From assembly GCA_002418825.1 (NCBI GenBank), contig DIEW01000067.1, forward strand, positions 1-28,100: a DNA stretch of 28,100 nt, read 5' to 3'. This stretch comes from Syntrophaceae bacterium UBA5764 (GTDB lineage: Bacteria; Desulfobacterota; Syntrophia; Syntrophales; Smithellaceae). The notes below the pieces were generated by a model, which did no database searches, was not told the origin of the DNA, and worked only from the letters and a program-made list of their open reading frames with translations. A program made the position numbers and the translations under genes. This document shows positions 1-7,595 of the stretch, piece after piece (within the stretch, counting starts at the first letter, position 1; each line of letters opens with the position of its first letter).

Positions 1-25
1 GCTCTCCCAGCTGAGCTACAACCCC
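1..25 (-). tRNA. tRNA-Ala (probable), 5' half only, cut by window start
   Basis: Read on the minus strand, the first 25 bases give a tRNA 5' end: a GGGG-starting acceptor strand followed by the D-arm signature TAGCTCAGCTGGGAGAGC. The gene runs off the window, so the anticodon is not visible. The GGGG acceptor start with this D-arm is typical of tRNA-Ala, but the identity is an inference. The gene is divergent from the tRNA-Leu gene that follows. Confidence 0.75.
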
Positions 26-52
26 TTAAGACCGCTTAAAAAATGTGCAGCC

Positions 53-81
53 CAATTAACACAGGCATGAAACACTGTCAA
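53..81 (-). promoter_or_regulatory. Probable sigma70 promoter for the tRNA-Ala gene
   Basis: On the minus strand there is a perfect -35 box TTGACA (81-76), a 17-nt spacer and a -10-like TAATTG (58-53). Transcription would start near 46, about 20 nt upstream of the tRNA 5' end at 25. The -10 is weak. Confidence 0.45.
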
Positions 82-93
82 CTTGATTTTAGC

Positions 94-121
94 TTGACTT
101 TATCCTGACCGCTTATATAAT
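94..121 (+). promoter_or_regulatory. Strong sigma70 promoter for tRNA-Leu
   Basis: TTGACT (94-99) and a perfect TATAAT (116-121) are separated by 16 nt. The predicted start site falls just a few bases before the tRNA 5' end at 132, as expected for a stable-RNA promoter. PurC may be co-transcribed, since no second convincing promoter is visible between the tRNA and purC. Confidence 0.8.
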
Positions 122-131
122 CGCACCCCGT

Positions 132-219
132 GCCGGAGTGGTGAAACTGGGAGACGCAGGGGACTCAAAATCCCCCGCTCCTCGCGAGCATGTCGGTTCG
201 ACTCCGACCTCCGGCACCA
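132..219 (+). tRNA. tRNA-Leu (anticodon CAA)
   Basis: This is a class II tRNA. The acceptor strands GCCGGAG and CTCCGGC pair fully. The anticodon stem GGGGA/TCCCC encloses a loop with anticodon CAA, which reads UUG. A long variable arm follows, then a T-loop GGTTCGACTCC, discriminator A and an encoded CCA. Length 88 nt including CCA. It is transcribed from the promoter just upstream. Confidence 0.95.
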
Positions 220-315
220 ATCTTCATTTTTCTCATAAGAATAGCGTTTAGCATACTTTTCAGATAGAAGAGATTAATGTTCTTAGAAATTGTTTCTCAA
301 GGAGAAATTAAAATT

Positions 316-1146
316 ATGGAGAAAAATCTCGTTTACCGCGGCAAGTCCAAAGATGTTTTCAAGATAACGGCCGGCGCGCATAAAGGAAAATACCGTTTTG
401 TTTTTACCGACAAGGCGACAGGCTATATGGAAAACGGCAAGCCTGTTTTTGACCCGGGGTATGACGTTGTCGTGGGCGAGATTCCCGGCAAGGGCGCGAT
501 AGCGTGCCGTTTCGCCACGCATTTTTTTAAACTGCTCAAATCTAAGGGCGTTCCCACTCATTACATCGATACCATCAGCGATAATGAAATGATTGTGGAA
601 CCGGCCGTGCCGCTGGGCATGCCGGTGGCCAAGCCGCAATTTCCCGGCTCGGCGCCACTGACAAATTTAGAATTTACCTGGCGCAGCAACGCGACAGGCA
701 GTTTCTGGAGAAGATATCCGTTTGTCCGGCCCTGTAAAAATCTTCATAAAGTAGTAGAGACGTGGACAAAGGGAGACACCGATATTCTGATAACGCTGGA
801 AGCATTGCAGGAAGCGGGCGCGCTGACGAAAAAAGAAATTGATGAAAGCGTGAAACTGGTAAAAAAAATCGCGGACATAGTTTCCAAAGAATTTAAATCA
901 AAAAAACTGCACGTTATCGACGGAAAATTCGAGCTGGGCCGGCTGAAATACGGGCGGGGAAAAATTGTGTTCATTGACGAGATATCGCCCGACGTTTTAC
1001 GCGTATGCCGCGGTTTCAAGCCGGATAAATCCGGAGACTGTACGCAGTATAAAAAATGCGCCGTCACCAATTACTCCAACGGCAAAAGAACAATCAAAAA
1101 CAAAAATCAGATTTCCGCCGCGGAATTTATAAATATCTTTTTATAG
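316..1146 (+). CDS. purC: Phosphoribosylaminoimidazole-succinocarboxamide synthase (SAICAR synthetase)
   Basis: Cytosolic enzyme of de novo purine synthesis. It joins CAIR and aspartate with ATP to give SAICAR. The 276-residue product opens with the family's YRGKSKDVF nucleotide-binding strand. It has the PTHYID motif near residue 82 and the late ELGR and VFIDEISPD motifs that hold Mg/ATP. The start at 316 was chosen because an AAGGAG ribosome site lies 11 nt upstream and the protein then begins where homologues do. An in-frame ATG at 277 would add 13 residues without family support. The C-terminal tail after CRGFKP is lysine/asparagine rich and poorly conserved. The gene follows tRNA-Leu and converges on gatB. 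Confidence 0.9.
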   Translation: MEKNLVYRGKSKDVFKITAGAHKGKYRFVFTDKATGYMENGKPVFDPGYDVVVGEIPGKGAIACRFATHFFKLLKSKGVPTHYIDTISDNEMIVEPAVPLGMPVAKPQFPGSAPLTNLEFTWRSNATGSFWRRYPFVRPCKNLHKVVETWTKGDTDILITLEALQEAGALTKKEIDESVKLVKKIADIVSKEFKSKKLHVIDGKFELGRLKYGRGKIVFIDEISPDVLRVCRGFKPDKSGDCTQYKKCAVTNYSNGKRTIKNKNQISAAEFINIFL

Positions 1147-1187
1147 AAGAAGGCCGGTTTTCCAATTTTACATTGATTGTGAATTGG

Positions 1188-2630
1188 TCACGCTTTGCAA
1201 AGCGCCTCGAGTTTTTTGGTAAGAATTTCCCTGATTACTTTCGGATTCGCTTTGCCGCCTGATGCCTGCATTGCCTGGCCGATTAAAAACCCCAAAGCTT
1301 TGCCCTGGCCGTTTTTAAAATCGGCAACCGCGCCCGGCTGATCAGCCAGTACCTTGTCGATCAAAGAATCAATCTCGCCGCGATCCGATACCTGCTTGAA
1401 TCCTTTAGCGCTGACGATTGCCTCCGGTGATTCATCGCTTGCGAACAAGTGAGCAAGAACTTCGCGCGCGGCATTGGCGTTAATTTCATCGCGTGCCAGC
1501 ATTTTGAGCAGGGCGGCAAGCCGCGCGGGCGTTACTTTAGCTTGACTTAGTTCCTGATTTCTGTCTTTCGCCGCGGGCATAAGCTGTGTGGTGAGCCAGT
1601 GCATTGCCGCGCGCGGAGCCACTCCTTCCTTAATCAGATTTTCAAAATAGACAGCGATTTCCGCGTCCGCGCTCAAATATGAAGCTTCTTCGGCAGAAAG
1701 GCCGTATTGATTGACAAAACGCTTGGCGCGGTCGGCGGGCATTTCCGGCAGGCGCGCGCGCAGCTCTTCAATTTCTTTTTTGGATAATTTAATTACCGGC
1801 ACACAGGGATCGGGAACGCACGGACCTTCGAACTTAGCGCGCATCGGCGTGGTTACTTTCTTTTCCGGATCCCACAGGCGAGTGTGCAAAACAATTTTTT
1901 CACCGGCCTGAGCCGCCGCGCTCTGGCGGCTGATTTCATAAGCGATGGCATCTCCCACGTGGCGCACCGAGTTCATGTTTTTTACTTCCACTTTTGTATT
2001 CATCTGGCTTGTACCTTTGGTGCGGATAGAAATGTTGGCGTCCGCGCGCATCGTGCCGTTTTCCATACTGCATTCGGAGGAGCCCACGTTGCGAACCTGA
2101 GCGCGGAGCGCCTTGAGAAATTCCATCGCGTGATGAGGCGTGCGGAAATCCGGTTCCGTGACGATTTCCACCAGCGGCGCGCCAGCGCGGTTAAAGTCCA
2201 CCAGGCTTACCGGTTTGCGCCCCTCCATTTCGTGCACCAGTTTGGCCACGTCTTCTTCCATGTGGATGTGATGAATGCGCAGTCTTTTGGCCGAGCCGTC
2301 TTCGTCGGTGATGTCAATCCACCCGCCGCGCGATAACGGCAGATGAGCCTGGGAGAGTTGATAGCCTTTGGGCAGATCCGGATAGTAATAAACTTTCTGG
2401 TCGAAGGCGCTCACGGGCTGAATTTCAGCGTTTAAGCCCAGACACAAAAGCGCCGCTTTTTCCAGCGCGGCGCGGCTGAGGCGCGGTGACGCTCCGGGGA
2501 ACCACAGGCAAACCGGGCAGGTGTTGACATTTGGTTCGTCGCCGGGATTATTGGGACAATCGCAAAAAAGTTTTGTGGCGCAGTTAAGTTCGATATGAAT
2601 TTCCAGGCCAATGACCGCTTCAAATTCCAT
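1188..2630 (-). CDS. gatB: Asp-tRNA(Asn)/Glu-tRNA(Gln) amidotransferase subunit B, divergent
   Basis: GatB is the kinase/transferase subunit of GatCAB. It phosphorylates the carboxylate of mischarged Asp- or Glu-tRNA and transfers ammonia to it. The 480-residue length is normal. The product shows the N-terminal VIGLEIHIEL, a zinc-type CPVC pair near 38-41, the Mg/ATP-site HMEEDVAKL near 123, VDFNRAGAPLVEIV and MRADANISIR, then the tRNA-binding helical and tail domains ending KALGFLIGQAM. The usually invariant DYRYFPEPDL block is missing: residues 263-280 read MRAKFEGPCVPDPCVPVI. The start is preceded by AGGAGA, and the upstream gatA-like gene stops 2 nt before it, so translation is probably coupled. 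Third gene of the aspS-gatC, gatA-like, gatB operon. Confidence 0.9.
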   Translation of the reverse strand: MEFEAVIGLEIHIELNCATKLFCDCPNNPGDEPNVNTCPVCLWFPGASPRLSRAALEKAALLCLGLNAEIQPVSAFDQKVYYYPDLPKGYQLSQAHLPLSRGGWIDITDEDGSAKRLRIHHIHMEEDVAKLVHEMEGRKPVSLVDFNRAGAPLVEIVTEPDFRTPHHAMEFLKALRAQVRNVGSSECSMENGTMRADANISIRTKGTSQMNTKVEVKNMNSVRHVGDAIAYEISRQSAAAQAGEKIVLHTRLWDPEKKVTTPMRAKFEGPCVPDPCVPVIKLSKKEIEELRARLPEMPADRAKRFVNQYGLSAEEASYLSADAEIAVYFENLIKEGVAPRAAMHWLTTQLMPAAKDRNQELSQAKVTPARLAALLKMLARDEINANAAREVLAHLFASDESPEAIVSAKGFKQVSDRGEIDSLIDKVLADQPGAVADFKNGQGKALGFLIGQAMQASGGKANPKVIREILTKKLEALCKA

Positions 2631-2632
2631 GA

Positions 2633-3817
2633 TTATTTTTCTCCTCCGCCTTGCAGATATTCTCCCAGAGACAACAGCTGCCCGTCACCTAATCTTGCGG
2701 CTGTAAACTGAAACCCTGCCCCCGATTTATCCGGTAAAAACAAAACAGGCTGGCCGGTGACGTTGGCAAACGCCGTGTAAATAAATTGCGTGTAGGTTTC
2801 GGCAAGCGTCGCGGGATTTTCCGAGGCGGCCTGGTTGACGGCGGGGAGAATGATAAAATCCGCCTGCGCCGTAAGATTTTTCATTTGAGCGACAAGACGC
2901 GCGCGCAGACGGCAGGCGTTTTCATATGCGGCGTAACTTTCAAACTGAAAATACGCGCCCTGGATTAAGTAACTTTTTAAGAGTGTTCCGAAAGCCGCGC
3001 CGCGCGAGGAAAGATACATTTCGTTCCAGTTCTTCGCTTGCGGTTCGCGTTTTCCGTAGCGCACGGAGTCATAGCGGCCCGCGCACGATGACGCTTCCAC
3101 CGAGCCGACAATTTGATGCACCGCGAGAAATTGGGAAAAATCAGGGAAAGATAATTCTTTAACGGCAAAACCTGCTTTTTCCAATTCGTTTAATTTTTTC
3201 TCAAAACTTTCGCGCTCATTAGCCGGCATTTCCCTTAAAATATCTTTGATCACGCCGATTTTTATTTTTTTGGGATCAATTTTTGTGGGCTTTAAATCCG
3301 GCGTTTTTCCCTCGGGCATGGAAGAGTCGCGCTCATCGGCACCCGCGACGGCCTGAAGAATGCCGCGGATATTTTTAATGCTCATAGATAAAATACTGAT
3401 TGCTTCCATCGATGGAATCAATCCCGCCAGGCCGAAGCGCGAAAGAAGCCCGTATCTGGGCTTAAATCCGCAAACACCCGCGCGCAGGGCGGCCAGACGC
3501 GCCTCGCCTGCCAAATCTAAAACCAGTTCAACATCCGCCGCCTTTTTTTGCAGGACGCTTCCGGCCATGCTATTTTTGAGGCCAAAACCAAATTCGCTCA
3601 TGCGCGTGTAGCCGATAAGCTGGGCGCCTGCTTTTACCGCGTGCTCCGCTACTGTCGCGTTTTCCAGCGCTTTGAAACCGGCCAAAGCATTTGAACCCGT
3701 TTCCGTCGGCCAGCCAGCCACGGAGATATTCGGCTGAAGCGCGATTTTAATTTTCTGCAGAGCGCCGCTGCGGGAAGCGGCTTTGATGTTATTGCGATAG
3801 AAAAAAACAGAATCCAT
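2633..3817 (-). CDS. GatA-like amidase-signature protein lacking the catalytic triad
   Basis: A 394-residue GatA homologue about 90 residues shorter than usual. Recognisable GatA segments are ALENATVAEHAVKAGAQLIG (51-69), TRMSEF (71-76), GVCGFKPRYGLLSRFGL (114-130) and the C-terminal GQPVLFLP. The catalytic Lys motif IAIKDN is replaced by IALQPN (25-30). The GGSSGGS cis-Ser loop is absent. The nucleophile region (S)DTGGSIR reads DLAGEAR (101-107). The N-terminal helical region before the catalytic Lys is also missing. Flanking homology stays in one frame, so this is divergence with internal deletion and not a frameshift. It lies 14 nt after aspS-gatC with GGGGAG as ribosome site, and 2 nt before gatB. 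A non-enzymatic structural GatA is the likely role. A true GatA may exist elsewhere in the genome. Confidence 0.8.
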   Translation of the reverse strand: MDSVFFYRNNIKAASRSGALQKIKIALQPNISVAGWPTETGSNALAGFKALENATVAEHAVKAGAQLIGYTRMSEFGFGLKNSMAGSVLQKKAADVELVLDLAGEARLAALRAGVCGFKPRYGLLSRFGLAGLIPSMEAISILSMSIKNIRGILQAVAGADERDSSMPEGKTPDLKPTKIDPKKIKIGVIKDILREMPANERESFEKKLNELEKAGFAVKELSFPDFSQFLAVHQIVGSVEASSCAGRYDSVRYGKREPQAKNWNEMYLSSRGAAFGTLLKSYLIQGAYFQFESYAAYENACRLRARLVAQMKNLTAQADFIILPAVNQAASENPATLAETYTQFIYTAFANVTGQPVLFLPDKSGAGFQFTAARLGDGQLLSLGEYLQGGGEK

Positions 3818-3831
3818 TTTTGCGGCTCCCC

Positions 3832-5952
3832 CTACTCCAGAATATTCGCGACTTTGAAGTAATTGCCCTTAACCGCGGGCGCGCTTTTGAGTAGTTGCCC
3901 CTTTTCGGCAAGCTCCGATTTTTTTGCCGTAAGCCCCGGACGCGCAATACCAGCCGCGTCAACTACCGAACGAATTGGTTCATCATCAACAGGAAGATTA
4001 TTGACTTCCGCGGCAAGCTTTTGCGCCTCACGCAAAACTTCTTCCATAACCGAACGTTCTTCCTTGGCGATGCCGATACGCGATACCCACGAAACACGAT
4101 CGAGCAGAGTTTCTTTTTGTGCTTCGCCGGGCAAAATGTTTTTGCCGCCCAGATTTAAAAGCCCCAGTTCGGCGAGCTGTTCTTTTTTTACGCCCGCAGG
4201 CGCGCCGGTTAAAGGACATCCGGCGGAGCGGTTTTTGGGGAAGGCAATGACTTCGCGGATGGATTGCGTGCGCAGAATCATTGATACCGCGCGGTCCATG
4301 CCCAGCGCCAGGCCTCCGTGCGGCGGCGCGCCGAAATCAAACGCGCGCAGGAAAAAGCCGAATTTTTCTTTCATCTCTTCTTGGGTTAAGCCCAGCGCGG
4401 CAAAGATTTTGCGCTGAACTTCACGGTTATTGATACGGATACTGCCGCCGCCCAGTTCCTCTCCGTTGATTACCAGATCGTAGGCGCGAGAACGCAGAGA
4501 GAGAAGTTCTTCCACGTTTTTCGGATCGAAGTCCACACGCTCCGGCGCGGTAAAGGGATGATGGCTCGATGTCACTCCGCCTTCGTCCGTGGGTTCAAAA
4601 AGAGGAAAGTGCGTGATCCAGACCGGATAAAAAATTTTTTCATCAATTAATCCCAGGCGATTTGCCAGATGCAGGCGCAACTGCCCCAGCGCCTGCGTTA
4701 CAATGGCGTCAGACGGGTCAGCCACCATTATCAGCACATCGCCGTCCTGCACTTCAAAGCGTTTCTTTAATTCATCAAGTTCCGCTGCGGAAAAAAACTG
4801 CACAATGTTGGATTCCAGCTTACCGCCCTCGGCGCGCATCCAGGTCATGCCCTTGGCGCCGAAAGAAGGCGCGATTTCCTTGGCGTATTCGTTTTGCAAA
4901 ACGTTTTTGCTTAATTTCGCAGATTGCTGCTTGACGTTAATTCCTCTGATACAGCCGCCGCGCTGCAGAATCTGTTTGAATATGGAATAATTGGTATTGC
5001 CGAAAACATTCGTTACATCCACAAACCGAAGCCCAAAGCGCAGGTCCGGCCTATCCGAGCCGGTTGAATCCATTGCCTCGGCATAAGTCATGCGCGGGAA
5101 AGGGCGCGGCAATTCAATGCCCGCCACGGCAAACATTTTTACGGTCAGTTCTTCAATTAATTCATAGAGGAATTCCTCGTCGATAAAAGAAGCTTCGATA
5201 TCGAGTTGCGTGAATTCCGGCTGACGGTCGGGGCGCAAATCTTCATCACGGAAACAGCGCGCCAGCTGGAAGTAGCGTTCCAGGCCGCCGATCATCAGAA
5301 GCTGTTTGAAAAGCTGGGGCGATTGGGGCAGGGCGTAAAAATTTCCCGGATGCACACGGCTGGGCACCAGATAATCACGCGCGCCTTCCGGCGTGCTGGC
5401 GGTAAGCATCGGAGTTTCCACTTCCACAAAACCGCGCTTGTCCAAAAATTCCCGCACGCACTGAAAAATTTTGTGCCTGAAGAATAGATTTTCCTGCATA
5501 GCGGGTCTGCGGATATCCAGATAGCGGTACTGCAGGCGCAAATCTTCCGAGACATTTTCTACTGAAGCGTCTTCCGCGCCCGCGACCATGGCCTTGTCAG
5601 AAATCGGAAACGGCAGCGCTTCTGATTCGCTCAGCACCGAAAGCTCGCGGACAAATACTTCCAGCGCGCCAGTTTCGATATTGGGATTTTCCGTCCCAGG
5701 TATTCTTTTTTTGACCTCGCCCGTGACGGCAATGCAGTATTCCGTGCGCAGAGTTGCCGCCATTTTGCAGATATTTTCGGAAGATGTTTCCGGGCTGAAA
5801 ATAATCTGGACAATGCCGCTGCGGTCGCGCAGGTGAATAAACAGCAGGCCGCCGTGGTCGCGGTAGGCATCCACCCAGCCGCAAAGCTGCACGGTTTTGC
5901 CGATGTGCTCTGAAGACAGCTTGCCGCAGAAAATCCGCTCAGAAAAATTCAT
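3832..5952 (-). CDS. aspS: Aspartyl-tRNA synthetase with C-terminal GatC domain (fusion)
   Basis: Residues 1 to about 600 are a bacterial-type class II AspRS: an N-terminal OB-fold anticodon-binding domain (VQLCGWVDAYRDHGG), a catalytic core (FVEVETPML, FRDEDLRPDRQPEFTQLD), an inserted GAD domain (about 290-420) and motif 3 GAPPHGGLALGMDR. AspRS normally ends near residue 590-600. Here about 106 further residues follow in frame. From about 615 they resemble GatC, with a helical WVSRIGIAKEER segment aligned to the GatC N-terminus and the C-terminal NYFKVANILE matching the GatC ending (GFFKVPKVL). The GatC part is itself divergent. The fusion would tether the amidotransferase to the synthetase that makes Asp-tRNA. 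First gene of the operon, with a GGAAAGGG ribosome site and a good promoter at 6001-6029. Confidence 0.9.
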   Translation of the reverse strand: MNFSERIFCGKLSSEHIGKTVQLCGWVDAYRDHGGLLFIHLRDRSGIVQIIFSPETSSENICKMAATLRTEYCIAVTGEVKKRIPGTENPNIETGALEVFVRELSVLSESEALPFPISDKAMVAGAEDASVENVSEDLRLQYRYLDIRRPAMQENLFFRHKIFQCVREFLDKRGFVEVETPMLTASTPEGARDYLVPSRVHPGNFYALPQSPQLFKQLLMIGGLERYFQLARCFRDEDLRPDRQPEFTQLDIEASFIDEEFLYELIEELTVKMFAVAGIELPRPFPRMTYAEAMDSTGSDRPDLRFGLRFVDVTNVFGNTNYSIFKQILQRGGCIRGINVKQQSAKLSKNVLQNEYAKEIAPSFGAKGMTWMRAEGGKLESNIVQFFSAAELDELKKRFEVQDGDVLIMVADPSDAIVTQALGQLRLHLANRLGLIDEKIFYPVWITHFPLFEPTDEGGVTSSHHPFTAPERVDFDPKNVEELLSLRSRAYDLVINGEELGGGSIRINNREVQRKIFAALGLTQEEMKEKFGFFLRAFDFGAPPHGGLALGMDRAVSMILRTQSIREVIAFPKNRSAGCPLTGAPAGVKKEQLAELGLLNLGGKNILPGEAQKETLLDRVSWVSRIGIAKEERSVMEEVLREAQKLAAEVNNLPVDDEPIRSVVDAAGIARPGLTAKKSELAEKGQLLKSAPAVKGNYFKVANILE

Positions 5953-6000
5953 GAAAAAACCCTTTCCGGTTGAAGATGAAGGAACAAATTTGTGCCGCGG

Positions 6001-6029
6001 ATAGTATCAAAACTGTACCGATGTTTCAA
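6001..6029 (-). promoter_or_regulatory. Promoter of the aspS::gatC-gatA-gatB operon
   Basis: On the minus strand TTGAAA (6029-6024) is followed by a 17-nt spacer and TACTAT (6006-6001). The predicted start is near 5994, giving a leader of about 40 nt before aspS. The rest of the 351-bp gap up to the rubrerythrin gene holds a terminator (6163-6208), a second hairpin with arms TTCCCGGA/TCCGGGAA (6130-6159) and no convincing gene. Confidence 0.65.
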
Positions 6030-6162
6030 GGGCTCATAATGACGGACAGGAATAAGCAGTATGTAAAGGGAATGATGCAAACCCCTCTCTTTTTTGCGTC
6101 AGAAAACAGAAAAAAGGCCAGAGAAAAGCTTCCCGGAAACAATATTTCAGATCCGGGAAAAT

Positions 6163-6208
6163 AAAAAAACGCCGAAGATCGGATTTTCGGTTACAGTGAC
6201 GGCGTTTT
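6163..6208 (-). terminator. Rho-independent terminator of the rubrerythrin operon
   Basis: The arms AAAACGCCG and CGGCGTTTT pair over 9 bp. On the minus strand the hairpin runs into a seven-T tract. It lies about 100 bp beyond the rubrerythrin stop. A partly imperfect inverted repeat at about 6237-6283 precedes it. Confidence 0.75.
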
Positions 6209-6303
6209 ACGACATCCGCTGTAAACGGTTTAATAATATAAACTTTGCTCAGATATTTTTTGTCTGGTCAAAGGTTATATCTACTCTTTGCCTAAAAAAA
6301 CCT

Positions 6304-6801
6304 TTAATCAACTTTTTTGAACATTTTACCTTTGGCGCCGCACACCGGGCAGGTCTCCGGCGCTTCTTTTTCGGCAGTATAACCGCAAACAGGGCACACG
6401 TAATAGCTGCAGGCTTCTTTGGCGCTATCCAGTTCATTGAGAACCTGCTGATATAGAGCGGCGTGAATTTTTTCCACTTCGTTGGCAAAAGTGAAAGACC
6501 GCTGTGCTTCCTTATGTCCTTCCGCATTGGCCGCCGCGATCATATCCGGATACATGCTTTTGAATTCGTGCGTTTCCCCCGCGATAGCTTCCTGGAGGTT
6601 TTCTCTGGTCGAACGAATCGCCTTCAACGCCTTCAAATGCGCGTGAGCGTGAACAGTCTCCGCCTCCGCGGCCGCCCGAAAAAGTTTTGCCGCCCGCGGA
6701 AAACCTTCCTGGTCGGCTTTGGCCGCGAAAGCCAGATATTTACGGTTCGCCTGTGATTCGCCGGCAAAAGCTTCTTTCAAGGCTTCTTCTGTTTTTGACA
6801 T
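6304..6801 (-). CDS. Rubrerythrin
   Basis: Non-heme diiron peroxidase that reduces hydrogen peroxide in the cytoplasm of anaerobes. The 165-residue product has the ferritin-like four-helix domain first, with the diiron ligand motifs EAFAGESQANRKY, EAETVHAHAHL, EAIAGETHEF and EVEKIHAALY. It is followed by a C-terminal rubredoxin-like Fe(SCys)4 site, CPVCGYT...CPVCGAKG (about 138-160). The start ATG is preceded by GAGGAGAAG. It lies 25 nt downstream of the reverse rubrerythrin gene, so the two form one operon. The likely electron donors (rubredoxin, NADH reductase) are not in the window. Confidence 0.93.
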   Translation of the reverse strand: MSKTEEALKEAFAGESQANRKYLAFAAKADQEGFPRAAKLFRAAAEAETVHAHAHLKALKAIRSTRENLQEAIAGETHEFKSMYPDMIAAANAEGHKEAQRSFTFANEVEKIHAALYQQVLNELDSAKEACSYYVCPVCGYTAEKEAPETCPVCGAKGKMFKKVD

Positions 6802-6826
6802 AATCTTCTCCTCTTATTTATATGTT

Positions 6827-7345
6827 TTATTTTAGTCTTTCTTCCGACAAATGCAGGTGGTCTGTTTCTACCTCCACCAGCGCTTCAAATATCTGTTTGA
6901 TTCTTGAACTATCCGCTTCGGCGGCGGCCTTTCTGTAGAAATCTATAGCCCTTGTTTCTCTTTCGTGCGAATTTTTCAAGTTCTCGACGTTTTGAGAGTG
7001 GCAGGTTTCGTTGCCTTGCGGAACGGATTTCAGCTTGAGTACTTTTTTCCAAATGGACGCGTGCTCCGCTTCAACTTTGCCCAGAGCCTTGAATAAAATC
7101 TTTCCTTCGGGGTTATCAGTTTTGTCCGCCGCACAGGCGTAAAATGTCGCGTTGCTTACCTCTACCTGCAGGGCGTGCTCGGCGTTGGCCTTATCCCGCG
7201 CGCCTAACTCTACATCAAAATTGACAACCGCATCTTTGGCTTCTTTAATATATTCAATATGCGCGCCGCAGAAGGGGCAGTTTGCCGGTGGATTTTCGCC
7301 GATATACGCGTCGCCACAAATCGTGCACCTGTATAATTTTACCAT
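6827..7345 (-). CDS. Reverse rubrerythrin
   Basis: 172 residues with the domain order opposite to classical rubrerythrin. An N-terminal rubredoxin-like knuckle pair (YRCTICGDAY, CPFCGAHIEY) is followed by the diiron ferritin-like domain with the ligand segments EVSNATFYACA, KVEAEHASIWKK, HERETRAIDFYRKA and EVETDHLHLSEE. Family members act as NADH-dependent peroxidase/oxidase components in clostridia and other anaerobes. First gene of the operon, with an AAGGAAAA ribosome site. A promoter with a PerR-like box lies upstream, which suggests peroxide induction. Confidence 0.88.
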   Translation of the reverse strand: MVKLYRCTICGDAYIGENPPANCPFCGAHIEYIKEAKDAVVNFDVELGARDKANAEHALQVEVSNATFYACAADKTDNPEGKILFKALGKVEAEHASIWKKVLKLKSVPQGNETCHSQNVENLKNSHERETRAIDFYRKAAAEADSSRIKQIFEALVEVETDHLHLSEERLK

Positions 7346-7389
7346 CTTTTTTCCTTTCAGTTATTTGTTGTTGTTATTTTTTTGTCATG

Positions 7390-7404
7390 TCATTATGATT
7401 ATTA
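7390..7404 (-). promoter_or_regulatory. Candidate PerR-type operator
   Basis: The minus strand here matches the 7-1-7 Bacillus PerR consensus (TTATAATnATTATAA) at 11 of 14 defined positions. It sits directly downstream of, and touches, the -10 box of the reverse-rubrerythrin promoter, where repressor binding would block RNA polymerase. The AT-rich context makes a chance match possible. Confidence 0.45.
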
Positions 7405-7431
7405 AGATATACGCCAGGCGGGAATTGTCAA
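7404..7431 (-). promoter_or_regulatory. Promoter of the reverse rubrerythrin-rubrerythrin operon
   Basis: Perfect TTGACA (7431-7426) on the minus strand, a 16-nt spacer, then TATCTT (7409-7404). The leader to the reverse rubrerythrin ATG is about 50 nt. Confidence 0.65.
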
Positions 7432-7509
7432 GACGGTAAACCAGGTTTTCTGAAAATATAAGCGTCGGTTTACACGCGGATAAGACGGGCTTTTTGCCGC
7501 CTGATGGTT

Positions 7510-7526
7510 AGCTCTTTATAAGAGCT
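7510..7526. repeat. Perfect 7-3-7 inverted repeat, operator-like
   Basis: Arms AGCTCTT and AAGAGCT flank TAT. It lies in the divergent region between reverse rubrerythrin and the prenyltransferase gene, 70 nt upstream of the latter's ATG and just before a TTGACA (7542-7547). There is no T tract, so it is more like a protein-binding site than a terminator. Confidence 0.35.
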
Positions 7527-7595
7527 TAGTTGTGAATCTATTTTGACATACAAATTTTATTTGTTTTAACAATGAGCAATTAAAACAAAATAATA

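Noticed and set aside
1191..1204. 14-nt palindrome CGCTTTGCAAAGCG at the gatB 3' end as a terminator
   Set aside because: It lies within the last codons of gatB, and no T tract follows on either strand.
2633..3817. Frameshift or pseudogene as the explanation for the missing GatA triad
   Set aside because: GatA-like sequence on both sides of the lost motifs is in one continuous frame with no stops, and the gene keeps a ribosome site and tight operon spacing.
5970..6164. 64-codon plus-strand ORF between aspS and rubrerythrin
   Set aside because: It overlaps the aspS promoter and a hairpin, has no ribosome site and no recognisable protein features.
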